Below, piece after piece: positions 1 through 61,157 of a stretch of DNA of 64,000 nt (the first letter of the stretch is position 1; each line of letters starts with the position of its first letter). The position numbers were made by a program, and so were the translations under genes. The stretch spans positions 40,263,001 to 40,327,000 of the forward strand of contig NC_073630.1 of NCBI RefSeq assembly GCF_029407905.1. Direction: 5' to 3'. This DNA is from Bubalus kerabau. Taxonomy: Eukaryota > Chordata > Mammalia > Artiodactyla > Bovidae. The notes under the pieces were generated by a model that saw nothing but the letters and a program-made list of their open reading frames with translations, searched no databases and had not been told where the DNA came from.

Positions 1-552
1 CCTCCCAGCATCAGGGTCTTTTCCAATGAGTCAACTCTTTGCATGAGGTGGCCAAAGTACTGGAATTTCAGCTTTAGCATCATTCCTTCCAAAGAAATCC
101 CAGGGCTGATCTCCTTCAGAATGGACTGGTTGGATCTTCTTGCAGTCCAAGGGACTCTCAAGAGTCTTCTCCAACACCACAGTTCAAAAGCATCAATTCT
201 TTGGCGCTCAGCCTTCTTCATAGTCCAACTCTCACATCCATACATGACCACTGGAAAAACCATAGCCTTGACTAGACGAACCTTTGTTGGCAAAGTAATG
301 TCTCTGCTTTTGAATATGCTATCTAGGTTGGTCATAACTTTCCTTCCAAGGAGTAAGCGTCTTTTAATTTCATGGCTGCAGTCACCATCTGTAGTGATTT
401 TGGAGCCCAGAAAAATAAAGCCTGACACTGTTTCCACTGTTTCCCCATGTATTTCCCATGAAGTGATGGGAGCAAATGCCATGATCTTCGTTTTCTGAAT
501 GTTGAGCTTTAAGCCAGCTTTTTCACTCTCCACTTTCACCTTCATCAATAGT
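1..552 (-). mobile_element. BovB LINE 3' part (ORF C-terminal region), truncated by window edge
   Basis: Reverse complement matches the BovB stretch encoding the region downstream of the reverse transcriptase, the part ending in motifs such as RRSNQSILKEISPGCS and FGHLMRR. The same sequence recurs at 21452, 24594 and 31505. The copy continues beyond position 1 and stops abruptly near 552 against a perfect palindrome and an L1-like sequence. Open frames here are antisense shadows. Confidence 0.9.
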
Positions 553-572
553 AGTCTATATATATATAGACT

Positions 573-2335
573 TTCTTCACTGATTCCTTCTAGTGTATTT
601 TTCATTTCTGTTGTATTCTTTACCTCCGTTTGGTTGTTCTTTATATTCTGTAGCTCTGTTAAAAACTTATAACTTCTTGCTCTGCCTCCATCCTTCTCCT
701 GAGTTCTTTGATCACCTTTACACCTAAACTCTTTCTTGGGTAGATTGTCCATCTGGACTTCACTTAGTTCTTCTGGGGTTTTATTCTTGTTAGTTCATCT
801 GGAACATGGTTCTCTTCTGCCTCATTTTTTTCTAAGTGCTGTTTGTATTTTTATGCACATGGTAGGTTAGTTATGTCTATTGACCTTGGAGAAGTATCCT
901 TCTGTAGATATCTGTGCCTCACCACAGCACACTCCCCTCTCACCACCCAAGCTGTACGCTCTAGGGCTTCTCTGTAAAAGAGCTGTGAGTCCTACTGTGA
1001 CAGGGCTCACTACACGGGTGGTATCGTAGGTTTCTCAGGCCCCTAGCCTGGTTGGTTATCAGGCCCTGCCCCATGTGGATTCTCCTGACTGTTGGTTAAT
1101 GTGGCCTGGTCTCCAGGCTGCAGGCTACAGAACCCTAGGTGGCCCTAGGGCTAGTGGTGGCTCACTAGTAGCAGGATCTGGGTCCAGAATATTCCAGGGG
1201 TTGGTGACAAATTACTGGCATAACTGGGTTCTGAAGTCTGGGCTGTCGGGCCCAGGGATCCCGGGCAGGGGTCAGATCACTGGTGGTGTGGGGGGGACAG
1301 CCTCCTGCCACATTGGGTACGAGGCTGTGGAGAAGCTGGTGCTGGCCTGCTGTCCCAGGAAGCCTCTGGCCTGTTGTGGGTGGGCTGTGTGAGCACGGTT
1401 TTCTTGTGTCTGGTGTCTGCCCACTGATGTTTGAGGCTGGTCTAGAAGCCAGTAAAGGCTTCTGGAGGGCAGGATTGGGCTTGCCCACTGGTGGGTGGAG
1501 CTGGGTCTTGGCAGCAGCTTCTGGGGGACAGGGCCATGTCTAGGGGAGTGTTAAGAGATGGCTGTGGTCTCAGGAAGTCTTTAGGAAACCTGTTTGCTTG
1601 ATGGATGGGTCTGTGCCTCCACCCTGTTTGGTTGTTTGACCTGAGGCATCCAAGTGCTGGTGCCTAAAGGCTGTTGGATAAGGCCAGGTTTGGGCACTAA
1701 TGAGCTAGAGGGAGGGTCCCCAAATGGTGGCCACCAGTAGGCATGTCCATGTGACAGAGGGAACCTCCCCGGTATGGCTGCCGCCAGGGTCTATGTCCCC
1801 ATGGTGAGCCGCAGCCACCCCTACCTGTCCAGAGACTTGCCAAGACGAGAAAGGAGGTCTAGCCCTGGATCCCATTAAATTCCTGCTTTTATCTTGGGTC
1901 CTGGTGTAAAATTTTATGTGCACCCTGTACGAATGATGTCTCTATTTCCCCCACCTCTCCCCTGCCCCACCCCCATCCTGTGGGGCTCTTGAAATTAAGT
2001 CCCACTGGCCTTCAATGCCAGATTCTCTAGAATCTCATCTTTCCAGTGCAGGATCCTAGGGTTGGTGAGCCCAAAGTGGGGCTAAGAACTCACTCCTCTG
2101 GGACAGCCCTGTACTTATTCTTGTTTGTGGGTTGCCCACGTGGGGATATGAGACTTGGTCATAGGTTGTGAGTCCACTTCTCCTACCCGTCTTGCTGTGG
2201 TTCCTTCTTTTTGTCTTTAGTTGTAGAGGAGCTCTTCTGGTAGGAGCAGTCTTTTTCATAGATGATAGCTCTTTAGCTGTGATTTTGGTATGCTCATGAT
2301 AGGTGACCTCAGGGTCTTTCTACTCCACTATACCA
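573..2335 (-). mobile_element. L1 5' region (5' UTR and ORF1 start), antisense
   Basis: The 573-930 part resembles the L1 ORF1 coiled-coil region read backwards. It is followed by a GC-rich stretch (about 1050-1560) and then text ending near 2335 in the style of artiodactyl L1 5' UTRs. The identification is from memory of the family's character, so subfamily and exact borders are uncertain. The moderately long open frames at 1075-1543 lie in the GC-rich non-coding portion and are not genes. Confidence 0.55.
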
Positions 2336-2435
2336 CTTTCTTGGCCAATCCTTTTCCAACCCAAAACTTTTCTGAAAAACAGTCTTATTAAAAGAGCACA
2401 CCAAAAACGTATTCAAGAGCCCATGTGAAAGTGGC

Positions 2436-2920
2436 TGTGTTAGAATAATGGCCCCTAAACATGTCCACATCCTAACCCCTGGAATCTGTGAATATGTCCC
2501 TTTATGTGGCTGAAGAAGCTTTGCAGAGGTGGTTGTTAAGCATTTGAAAAAGGAAGTTCATCCTGGATTATTTGGATGGGCCACATGATCATACGGATCC
2601 TTAAGAGGGTGACAGGAGTGTTAGAGAAGAAACCATGAGGATGGAAGCAGGGATAGGTAGGGGGAAGTGTGTGGTGTGTGACTGAGGGGGGAGCTTTGCA
2701 GATGTTATGCTGTTGGCTCTGAAGATGGAGAAAGAGGCCATGAACTCATCAGTGCCGGGAGCCTCTGAGAGCTCAGGAAGGCCAGGAAGTGGCCTCTGGA
2801 TGGAATGTAGCCTTGCTGACACATTTTAGACTTTTGATCACCTGAACAGTAAGATAATAAATTTGTGTTAAGTCAGTCCATTTGTGGTAATTTGCTGCAC
2901 CAGCAATAGGAAGCTAACAG
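2436..2920 (+). mobile_element. MaLR-type (MLT1-like) solitary LTR
   Basis: The block begins TGTG, carries the typical 'AATATGTCCC...GGCTGAAGAAGC' style central text, and ends with an AATAAATTTGTGTT region followed by a TTTGTGGTAATTTGCTGCA end, the pattern of mammalian MaLR/ERVL LTRs with their internal polyadenylation signal. I see no internal retroviral sequence next to it, so it is a solitary LTR. Subfamily not assigned. Confidence 0.55.
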
Positions 2921-3774
2921 ATTTTTTTTTTCAATGAAAATTTAGGAAGTTGAGAAGAGATATTTACCTAGTTTATTGCCATGTAAAAATCAATCCATAG
3001 TGGTAGTGTTCAAGTTCAGGAACCGCTTGTTTGGGTGAATGCTGGAACAGGAGGCCACGGGTGTCACCTGAAGGGTGTTCCTGCATTTGGAAGCACAAGA
3101 GCGAGGAGCCAGTGATGCCTCCCTGCAGCCTCTGTTTAGGGGTTCCGTTGCCTGAATTTTTTGAGGATCTGATCCTACAGTCTTATGGCTTCTGACTTTG
3201 TATGGTGTGAATTACTGTTTCCTCGTGTATATTGCAATTATGAGTTTGTCTTTAGTGGTATAAATTGTGTGGAAATTTCATGGGCCTGATTGAGGATGTG
3301 TTCTTCCAAAGACATTTTGCCTTTGCTTTCAACAGTTGTTCATGGATATTACCTGCCTGAGACTTCTTGTTTGCTATTTAACTTGGATAGTCCTGCATCA
3401 GCTTCAAACCCCAAATCTGGGTTAATGTGAAGATGGACTCTATGTTGTTATTATTTTTTAACCAGAGCTCAGATTAAGACAGGCAGGCTTCCTTTAGTTG
3501 TCCTGTGTCTCTGAATGAATTTTCCCCCACTTTCTACATGTTGAGAGCACAGCTCTTCAGAGTGTTCAGTCTTTCTTGGAGGGCCATTTCCTAGGTGCTT
3601 CCCTGACTCTCAAGACCATGTTTCCAGGTCTCATTTAAAACCCCTTCGTGATATAGATCTGCAGGTATTCCTGGGCCTGACATAGTATCAGCTCACACAC
3701 TTAAACTGGGTTTTTAATTAGCCTTTCTTTGGCCTCTAGAGATTTCTCTTATATTTTCTTAAAAACTCAAATAT
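2921..3774. other. Intergenic, nothing recognised
   Basis: About 850 bp of AT-rich 3' flanking DNA. I recognise no gene, RNA or repeat family in it. Confidence 0.5.
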
Positions 3775-3869
3775 ACATTTAAAGAACATTTTGCTGGAAT
3801 ATATAATCTATAAAAATATTGAGTCATCATATTGTATACCTGAAACTGACATAATATTGTAAATCAGCT

Positions 3870-4081
3870 AAGTGTGTATATTAGTCACCCAGTCATGTCT
3901 GACTCTTTGTGACCCCATAGACTGTAGCCCACTAGGCTCCTCTGTCCATGAGATTCTCCAGGCAAGAATACTGGTGTGTTGCCATTCCCTGCTCCAGGGG
4001 ATCTTCTCAACCCAGGGATCAAACCCTGGTCTCCTGCATTTCAGGCAGATTCTTTACCGCCTGAGCCACCAGGGAAGCCCC
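3870..4081 (-). mobile_element. Bov-tA SINE nested in an older AT-rich repeat
   Basis: Reverse complement reads as a complete Bov-tA, from GGGGCTTCCCTGGTGGCTCA through ACTCCAGTATTCTTGCC-like text to the tail. The flanks 3861-3869 (aaatcagct) and 4082-4090 (agatcaact) are an imperfect target-site duplication, and the host repeat text (…cctgaaac…tattgtaaatcaactatacttcaat) resumes across the insertion. Confidence 0.9.
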
Positions 4082-4229
4082 AGATCAACTATACTTCAAT
4101 TTAAAAATAAAGCACATTTGCTTTATTTTATACATTTATAAGTATTCATAATATTTATACTTTATAAATATGTTTGTAACCCTCATCATTTAAAAGTATA
4201 AATTTTATAAAAATTAAGTAAAATTGTGG

Positions 4230-4480
4230 GAAGCCTTTTGGGTTCTCACGTTTGCTGCCTCTAGGTCTTCACACGTTCCTTCAGCCTGGAATACTCTTCC
4301 TCCTTTGCACTTAGGTAAGCCAGTTGTCACACACTTCAGGAAGCCATCTGTGAACCCTCCGCTCCCACACTTGATGCAGAGACGTGACTATTTGCCCTCC
4401 TGTGTAGCTTCTGCTGGACTAGATGCTTTGTGAGACAATGTGTATTAGTTTACCTGAGCCTGATACTTAGGAAAGAATCA
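4230..4480 (+). repeat. LINE L2 fragment
   Basis: Contains the L2 3'-region pattern: CCTGGAATACTCTTCCTCC, then a 'capture' of the AGGCC-TC-ACC style block, then a 'CTAGATGCTTTGTGAGACAATGTG' block corresponding to the L2 'gaatgtaagctccatgaggg' segment. Old and diverged. Confidence 0.5.
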
Positions 4481-6103
4481 AGTATTTAGAAATGAATCAA
4501 CATCTTCTGTTGACTTTTGTTGGGCATTGTTATTTTTAAATGTAAGTCTTATCTTCTCCATGAGATCATTGACCTCTAACTAGCCTTTTATGAATTTCTC
4601 TTGGCTCCTAGCAAAATGGTGAAACTCCCAATGAGAGTAACTCCACCAGTGGTTATCAGTTTATTAGTGAAAGCCTGGTGACTTCCTGTTCACAATAGAA
4701 AACAAATATTCTTTCCCGAAATTGTTTTATTCAGTTTATTTTTCCATCTTAAAATTTAGCTCTTGTCTGAGAATTTCTAAAAATGCTGTATTGATCTTTC
4801 TGTTGCCCTTCACTAGAATTACCTTATCCTTTCTTTATAAGATCCGATTTTACATCAAAGGGAATTGGATGAAAATTTGTTCTTTCACTGTTGGGTACCT
4901 TCAAAGTATCAACAGAAACAGAATGCAAGAGATGTTGGCGGGAGGGCTGTGTGATCCAGGCAGCTGTTCTTTAGGGCCAGGAGAATCAAGTATGCTTGAA
5001 GGCCTTATGCATGGAGCCAGAGTAGAAGAAGAGAAACAGAGGTTGAAGAAAGAGAGGGCATGATGATGGGACACAGCCCTGCCTTCATACACTCCCCCAA
5101 GAAGTCCATTACTTATTCTGATAGACTGGTAGAGCACCCTTAGTAAATACTTCTGTTAGCTTTTCTGGAGAGAGAGCAGCTGTAGCCAAGGTCGCCATTG
5201 AGCATGTTTTATGCTTTTCCTCCCTGTCAAGGCATATCAGCATGATCAGAGAATCCCTACCTTTCAGAGAGCTGGTTGGTGAAGGGGTAAGCTCGTGACT
5301 TACAGCAGTATGCTGGATTGATGTTGTATAAAGCCTAGAAAATGCTCCTGTTGGGTAAGGGAAACAGTGATATGACATGAAACGTGGCTCTAAAAGTATT
5401 TAATATAGGGGATATTAAAGTTTAAAGCTGTTGTGGTAGTTCATGTGATAGTTCATTCCTTCCACTTCCCGCCCTTAGCCATGTGCTCTTGTACCTTAAA
5501 TTCAGATAGAAAGATGAAACCTAAAACATAGCATTGGGATTGCTGTTAGATGACTGAGAGTCAACTTAGTTCCTGAATATTTACACACACACATGCCTGC
5601 ATACATACCTTTAAAAATGAGACAGGCATGCCTTTTAGATTTCTTTTGATTCCAGTAATTATTACTTTGATTCCATTCATAATTCCTGTGTATTTTTATT
5701 TTGAAAAAAAAAAACAAAAAAAACATGTGGTTAGAAACACATAGTTTCTCTCCTGCCAAGGCTGAATGTAACTTAAAATCAGAAAATATTCTCTGCAAAT
5801 TCAAGGTGTTTCTGTTAATTTTTTATATGCCTTAAATGCAGAAAATTACACACTGATATTTGCATATATCAAATACATATATATATATCAACTATATCCA
5901 TTTGCTGAGAAGGCAGCACAGCTAATAGCAAAAATGTGGATTTTATACAAGAAGGGATGATGTCGCTGTGGAAAGACTAATGAGTATAAATTAGAGAGAC
6001 TTCAGATGATCAATTATTGTTTGCAGAAAATCTTAATCAAATGATCACTGGACAGAAGTAAGCAAATCTTAATTCTTTATTGATTTTTTTTCTGTTTTTC
6101 TTT
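4481..6103. other. Intergenic, nothing recognised
   Basis: Roughly 1.6 kb of AT-rich sequence holding only short simple runs (A-rich at about 5704-5725, a TA run at about 5876-5888). No supported gene or repeat family. Confidence 0.5.
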
Positions 6104-6407
6104 GAAAGTGAAAGTCACCCCAGTCGTGTCTAACTCTTTGTGACCCCATGTACAGTCCATGGAATTTTCCAGGCCAGAATATTGGAATGGGTAGCCTTTC
6201 CCTTCTCCAGGGGATCTTCCCAACCCAGGGATCGAATCCAGATCTCCCACATTGCAGGTGGATTCTTTACCAGCTGAGCCACAGGGAACCCCAAGAATAC
6301 TGGAGTGGGTAGCCAATCCCTTCAGTGGATCTTCCTGACCCAGAAGTCAAACCAGGGTCCACGGCATTGCAGGCGGATTCTTCACCAACTGAGCTATCAG
6401 GGAATCC
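6104..6407 (-). mobile_element. Dimeric Bov-A type SINE with perfect target-site duplication
   Basis: Two Bov-A related units lie head to tail: each contains the ACTGGAGTGGGT/GGATCTTCC pair and a TTCTTTACC/TTCTTCACC segment. The whole is flanked by a perfect 12-bp duplication, ctgtttttcttt, at 6092-6103 and 6408-6419. This fixes the insertion borders. Confidence 0.92.
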
Positions 6408-6924
6408 CTGTTTTTCTTTAGCCGGTAAAAATATTTTTAAAAGCAGTTTATTCATTGTACCCAGTTAAGATTACTTCTTTAAATACAACTGAAATTATGG
6501 TGCTATCTAGTGGTTAGAAGATCTACAATACTGTTTTACATGAGCTTTCATTTTATTTTTGTCTTTAGCTTTGTGAATTAGGCATAGACTGGATACTCTG
6601 TGCTCAACGTGAGAGGGCTTGTCTAGTGGCAAAACTGAATCAGAATCAGAAGTATTGCCTTTAATTATACCTCCATGCCTCTAGACTAGCAGCACTGAAG
6701 CACAGTGGTACCTGGGATTCTGTGATGGCATAGCATTAGCTATTACCAGATGAACCAAAGGAGTATTAACTCTGAAGCCCCAAATAAAGCCACATCTGCA
6801 GGACATCTTGTATCTCGTGCTTCTAGATAACCCATTTGATTCACTAAGAGTGGATTCGGGACCTTTTACAATTAAAATTCAAGAAGAGAACTAAGTGGAA
6901 CAAATATCTGCTTTCAAACTAGAC
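6408..6924. other. Intergenic, nothing recognised
   Basis: About 500 bp of flanking DNA with no gene or repeat I can name. Confidence 0.4.
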
Positions 6925-7065
6925 AGATCTGGGCTCACATCCAACTCATGCCATTTGGCAAGTCTTTAATTCCTAAGCCTTAGCTCCTCATGCAATCTGA
7001 GAATGCTAACAGTTATTCTCTCTGTTGTTAGAGACTTGAAGTGCTAAGGTGTGTGGAAAATGTTG
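6925..7065 (+). repeat. MIR SINE
   Basis: Follows the MIR order: a 'gggctcacatccaactcatgcc' segment, then 'ggcaagtctttaattcc', 'agctcctcatgcaatctgagaatg' and 'gacttgaagtgctaa'. Diverged, as usual for this pre-eutherian family. Confidence 0.6.
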
Positions 7066-7136
7066 CCCTCCACCTGGTAGCAAAGGATATTAACAAAAAG
7101 ATTATTTTACTCAGGTGTCTAGGCTGAACAAAGGAG

Positions 7137-7142
7137 TTTATT
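7137..7142 (-). terminator. Second candidate polyadenylation signal AATAAA
   Basis: Minus-strand AATAAA, 4.2 kb after the PDE5A stop codon, followed in the sense direction by a T-rich run near 7095-7105 that could act as the downstream element. It could be a distal site, or simply chance in AT-rich DNA. Confidence 0.3.
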
Positions 7143-7150
7143 AAACCACA

Positions 7151-7182
7151 TCCGCCCCCCCCCCCACCCCCGCCCCCGCCCA
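7151..7182 (+). repeat. Poly-C / (CCCCCG)n low-complexity tract
   Basis: A 13-C run followed by interrupted C runs with A or G. On the opposite (PDE5A sense) strand this is a G-rich tract beyond the likely polyadenylation sites. Confidence 0.9.
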
Positions 7183-7305
7183 GCTAATAGGACCACAGGT
7201 TAGCTGGATTAAAGTCACTCAAACTCTTGGGCCCATTCTCCTCACCTAAAATTCAAAGTCCTGTAAGAATGACACAGTGCTCATACTTACTTGTTAATTC
7301 TTCTT

Positions 7306-7311
7306 TTTATT
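7306..7311 (-). terminator. PDE5A: Candidate PDE5A polyadenylation signal AATAAA
   Basis: On the minus strand this reads AATAAA in an A-rich context, 4.06 kb after the stop codon; cleavage would fall near 7285-7295. It is the better of two candidates by distance. The same bases form the pyrimidine tract of an opposite-strand exon-like segment. Confidence 0.5.
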
Positions 7312-7320
7312 TTTACACAG

Positions 7321-7401
7321 CATGGCAAAATGAGGAAACAGCTGACAAGTGATGAGTCTGCACAATGGAAAAACCACCCTGATCATTGGCATCATAAGTG
7401 G
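7321..7401 (+). other. Exon-like segment on the opposite strand (81 nt, 27 open codons)
   Basis: A long pyrimidine tract ending acacag stands immediately before 7321, and a near-perfect donor (TGG/gtaagt) follows 7401. Between them are 27 codons without a stop, starting HGKMRKQLTSDESAQW and ending in a His/Trp-rich HPDHWHHKW. I do not recognise the peptide. It could be an exon of an antisense transcript. Equally, the pyrimidine tract may simply be the reverse complement of the PDE5A poly(A)-signal region, with conservation arising from the 3' UTR. RNA data are needed. Confidence 0.25.
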
Positions 7402-10400
7402 GTAAGTGTTCTTTTAAAGTGATTTTGTCAAAGTCATATGAAATGGTTTTCATGGTGGGGGAGAGGAAAGACAAGAAACCAACATTCACAATTATTTAAA
7501 ATGACTTAAATGCTAAACATAATATACATAGTAATAACTCTTTATCCTAGTATAAAAATAGTGCTAGAAACTATATATTTGTTCAAATGTATTGAAAAGG
7601 TATAAGAAATAGATATTAAGTGGCTAGTGATAATTCATAAGCTTTTCTTCCCTTAAACTGTATTAGAAATTTATGTTTTTAACTATTTACATGGCTTTCA
7701 ACAACATTCATTAAGACATGTTTACATAGGCTTTTGAGAAGCATATGGGAAGGGCAAAGTGAGTTTTAATACTTTCTTCCTCGCTCCCTGCGGTGGAGCA
7801 GAAGGGGTCCAAAACCGTGTGCAGTTTAACAGTCTGAGAGAACTCTTGAGTAATCTCTACCTGGCTAGCATATGGAAAAATAATCTATACAGTGGAATAT
7901 ATGACTCCATACTTAACATAAGGTGTTCTTTAAGCTATCAACAGGCTAAGTGATTCATACTTATAGGAAGACAGGATGTTCACTGACGGATTCTTAATAA
8001 GTTCCAGGTAAAGAAGGTCCTTGAAAAACTGTATAATACATATAAGTGAAAGTGATAACTGTACCCTATATTTTCACATTAAATCGCCAGAAGCAGAAGC
8101 TGGTGAGTCTCTTATCCGCACTCCCTGCAGAGACTTACAAACTCCGTGAGGTCGCTGCATGGTCTCCACTGTGGAGTGCAGTACCTGACATGTGGCAGAA
8201 GCTCAGTAAAAGGTGGACTGAGGCATGTCGGATGCTGAGCACTGCGTTATACTACCTTGTTTTAACTATAATTATTCCTAGGAGAGGAGAGCAATTATAC
8301 TCTTTCCCCCAATCCCATCTTAAATCAAGCTTGTAAAACAAAACAAACAGCATTTCTTCTGATGGCCTGTAAAGTTTTAGGACTACAATCTGATGGAAAA
8401 CACAGGGAAACAGAACATCAAATTGGAGTTGGTCTGACATTTGTGCTCTGTGCTGAAAATAAAGGCACTTCACAGCTAGGTGAGAATATATCTGTGACCC
8501 GTTTCCTCCCGCAACCCATTATTTCCAGTACGCTGTCATACGCTTTCTCATCTCCAACACTCCCGTGGGAGGAAACTGTTACTTGTAGTAAGGAGATCGG
8601 TGGCGTTTGTACCTTGAGGCGAGGTGCTGAGAGAGCTCTAAATCTCACACAACTAATGATCTGCACTAGGAGCCAAAGAAATGTACTTTTTTCCTCCCCA
8701 GTCTTGGAAACTCAACATAGGAAATAACATATGGGACTAGACACCTTGCTTTGGGGCCCGCCGTCTCCTTTCCAACAGTGGTCTCCAGGGCCCACCAGCT
8801 CTGACACAGGAGCTGTCCTCTGTGACATCCCCCTTGCAGGGAAGGCTTAGCCCAAACACAACTCCTTCAGCGGCACAACTGGTTCACATTCACAGCAGTT
8901 ATGACACTGAAACTCGAGTTCACACGGGTTAGTGACTGGCAAAGGCCACTCCTGTGAAAGTATAAGGCCAGGCAGGCAGTCTTACAGACATCATTCACAA
9001 CTTAGCAAAGTAGTGGGGACTTCTGGGGCTGAAAATTGAAATGAAATGGTATCATGTTACTCAGCTAGAACAACAGCAAACTAATCTAGAACAATTTCTT
9101 GCTAGTTACAGGTAATATAAATATAGGGTAGGGTGAGAGAATATATATATATTCCCCCAACTTGAGAGGATACTGGAAAGGAAATATTCACATAAGAATT
9201 TGTGTCCATGTACCAGGTATTAATCCATGTATGGAATGATTTTCCTAAAAGTTAAAAATTATTTGAACCAACTAACCAGGCTTCAAGAAGCACTCTTCTT
9301 CTGTATGAACTAAAATACCCAAAGATAAAATAGGTATGGCATTGCCCAACTTCTTTCAGTTTCTAAACTAGTAAAGTAAAATAAGCCATTATCTAAAAGT
9401 AAGCCAAGAATTTCTAAATCTATCATCTTACTTGTTAAAATGACATACATACAAATTCTCTATACATAGTCTACTATGTATGTAAAAGTTGTAATGACAT
9501 ACATGAGAAGCCCTGAACAAACTGCTGAAATATTTGATTACAGATTTTAGCATAGCTGCTAAATCACAATGTGTATGGTAAAAAGATAGGTTACTGAAAA
9601 GACTGCTATTCTTCAAACAATTTTTCGGTACTAAGGAATTGTGTATGCATGCATAGGCATATCCTGGTATGAAGATATGTTATGTTAGTGACAGTCTGTG
9701 TAAGTTACACACCAGTGCCACCAAGAGGCAAACTCTCAGATCTCATGTGTATGACTTAAAAACAGAATAACATGCTGAAGTTACAAGTATTACAACAGTA
9801 ATACATACTGCATTAAACAACTGATAACCTTCTAGACTCTCCCTTACCACTACAAAATGATGGCAATACAATATGTTTTGTGTTTTTTTTAACTGAAGAG
9901 TAAGAATAAAATTACTTTATGTCAAGATACATATACACACTTAGAATTTTCAAAACTTATATGTTGAATTTTAGGATGTTTAGGGAAAAAATGTATATAA
10001 ATGGAAAATATGTTTTAGTGAAAATTCTTCTATGCTGCATTATCATATCCCCAAGAGCTTTTCTATCCAAACCAGTGATAGAAACTCAGAAACTTTTTTC
10101 AGAGATGTGGAGGGATATGAACAGATGAAACGCCTGTCTTCCTATTCTTCCCCAAGTCCAAACATTACTGCACATTTAGAGCAGATTTTCTTTTCCGGAA
10201 CCAGTTTCTCGCTTCGTTATCTACTGCTCTCATATGGAATACAAGTGTCTTTAGGGGCACATATGTACAGTGGGAATACAATTAAATGAGCTCAAGTTCT
10301 AAGAAAACATTAGCATTTTCTAAATGGACTAAAAGTTATGAGAAGTAAATCCCACCAAGTATGAGCTCAGGGGCCAGTTTAGGGTGCATACCCTCTTGTC

Positions 10401-11368
10401 CTGAGTGGTCACAGCTCATTTCAGGCCTGTGCGCCCATGATCGCTTGTTGTGTTTTAAAGTGTTGACTTACAACGATGACTCATGAGGTGAACGAAAAGG
10501 AAGCTCAGTGTGTGACACCCTGACTGTCAGGGTGTCCTCCGGTGGAGCGTTCTCTTCCCTGACGGCTGTCCTGGCCACTCCATTTCTGCAGCAGGCTCAT
10601 CCCTCGAGACTCAGGGGCTGGGTCTTCTTCCCAGGCTCCTCCTGCTCTCTACCAGGTCTGTTAGGTCGAAGTGAGCATTTATGGGTAGCCTTTGGGATGT
10701 ATTGCACTGAAATAAGAAATCTCTCTCTTGCCTGTTCTCTAACAACACAAAAACCAAATTAATTAAGTAATGTCTTTTCTTTACAATACTGCCTTATAGT
10801 ACTTTCCATTTGTTTAGAGTTTTAACTTTCTTTCGTTAAGGTAATAAGTGTTGAAAAATATAGCCCATTCCTTTTAAAATCCAACAAGCTTTAAAAGTCA
10901 ACACTTTTCTCTGTTCTATGAAGGTTTTAAATGTCACAGAATATATTCAGTTTGCTCCTAGACTATTTTTAAGAAAGAAAAGATTCTAAACATTCTTCAA
11001 AGATTGATAATTCAGAAAACACAAAACCAATTATTTAAAATCCCCAGAAAAAAACAAACAAACCCAAAATTAGCCTCTGTGCAAGAATGCAACTTGTACC
11101 TGCAGTACACAAAATATTACAAACAGTGCTCTTATTCACGTGCTAAGAGTGGGTGGTGTTGATAATCTCAGTTCAGTGGCATAAAACAAATGTACAGAAA
11201 ATATGCAATAGTCCTCTAAAAACATTTCATGCTACGCTGTCAAAAATTGTGCAAAAATAAAAATACAGCAGTGGCAAAGTATACACCAAATCTGTACAGT
11301 ATGTAGCAAAACTCGGCATACTGCAGAAGACACCATCTGTCAACTTCAGCTCTGCATGAATAGGCCTC

Positions 11369-61157
<49,789 letters not shown>

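Larger units (their letters stand above)
7290..11368 (-). other. PDE5A: PDE5A probable 3' UTR (about 4.1 kb)
   Basis: The 4 kb beyond the stop codon is AT-rich and almost free of the recent ruminant retroposons that crowd the surrounding DNA, as expected of a retained 3' UTR. Two minus-strand AATAAA hexamers lie at its far end (7306-7311 and 7137-7142); I saw no other AATAAA in between. I recall the human PDE5A mRNA as having a 3' UTR of roughly 4 kb, which fits the first hexamer. A tail resembling MIR or L2 at about 8160-8220 is the only repeat-like patch I noticed. The far boundary is inferred, not seen. Confidence 0.6.

Noticed and set aside
43..498. 151-codon plus-strand frame (and similar frames at 21572-22244 and 31634-31864)
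   Set aside because: These are the complementary strand of BovB; the true coding strand is minus and is itself broken.
1075..1543. Overlapping plus- and minus-strand frames of 86 to 107 codons
   Set aside because: They lie in the GC-rich L1 5' UTR-like sequence and match no protein.
7321..7401. C/D-box snoRNA (a GTGATGA near 7348 and CTGA near 7379)
   Set aside because: The boxes are only about 25 nt apart and no terminal stem is evident, so a snoRNA is not supported.
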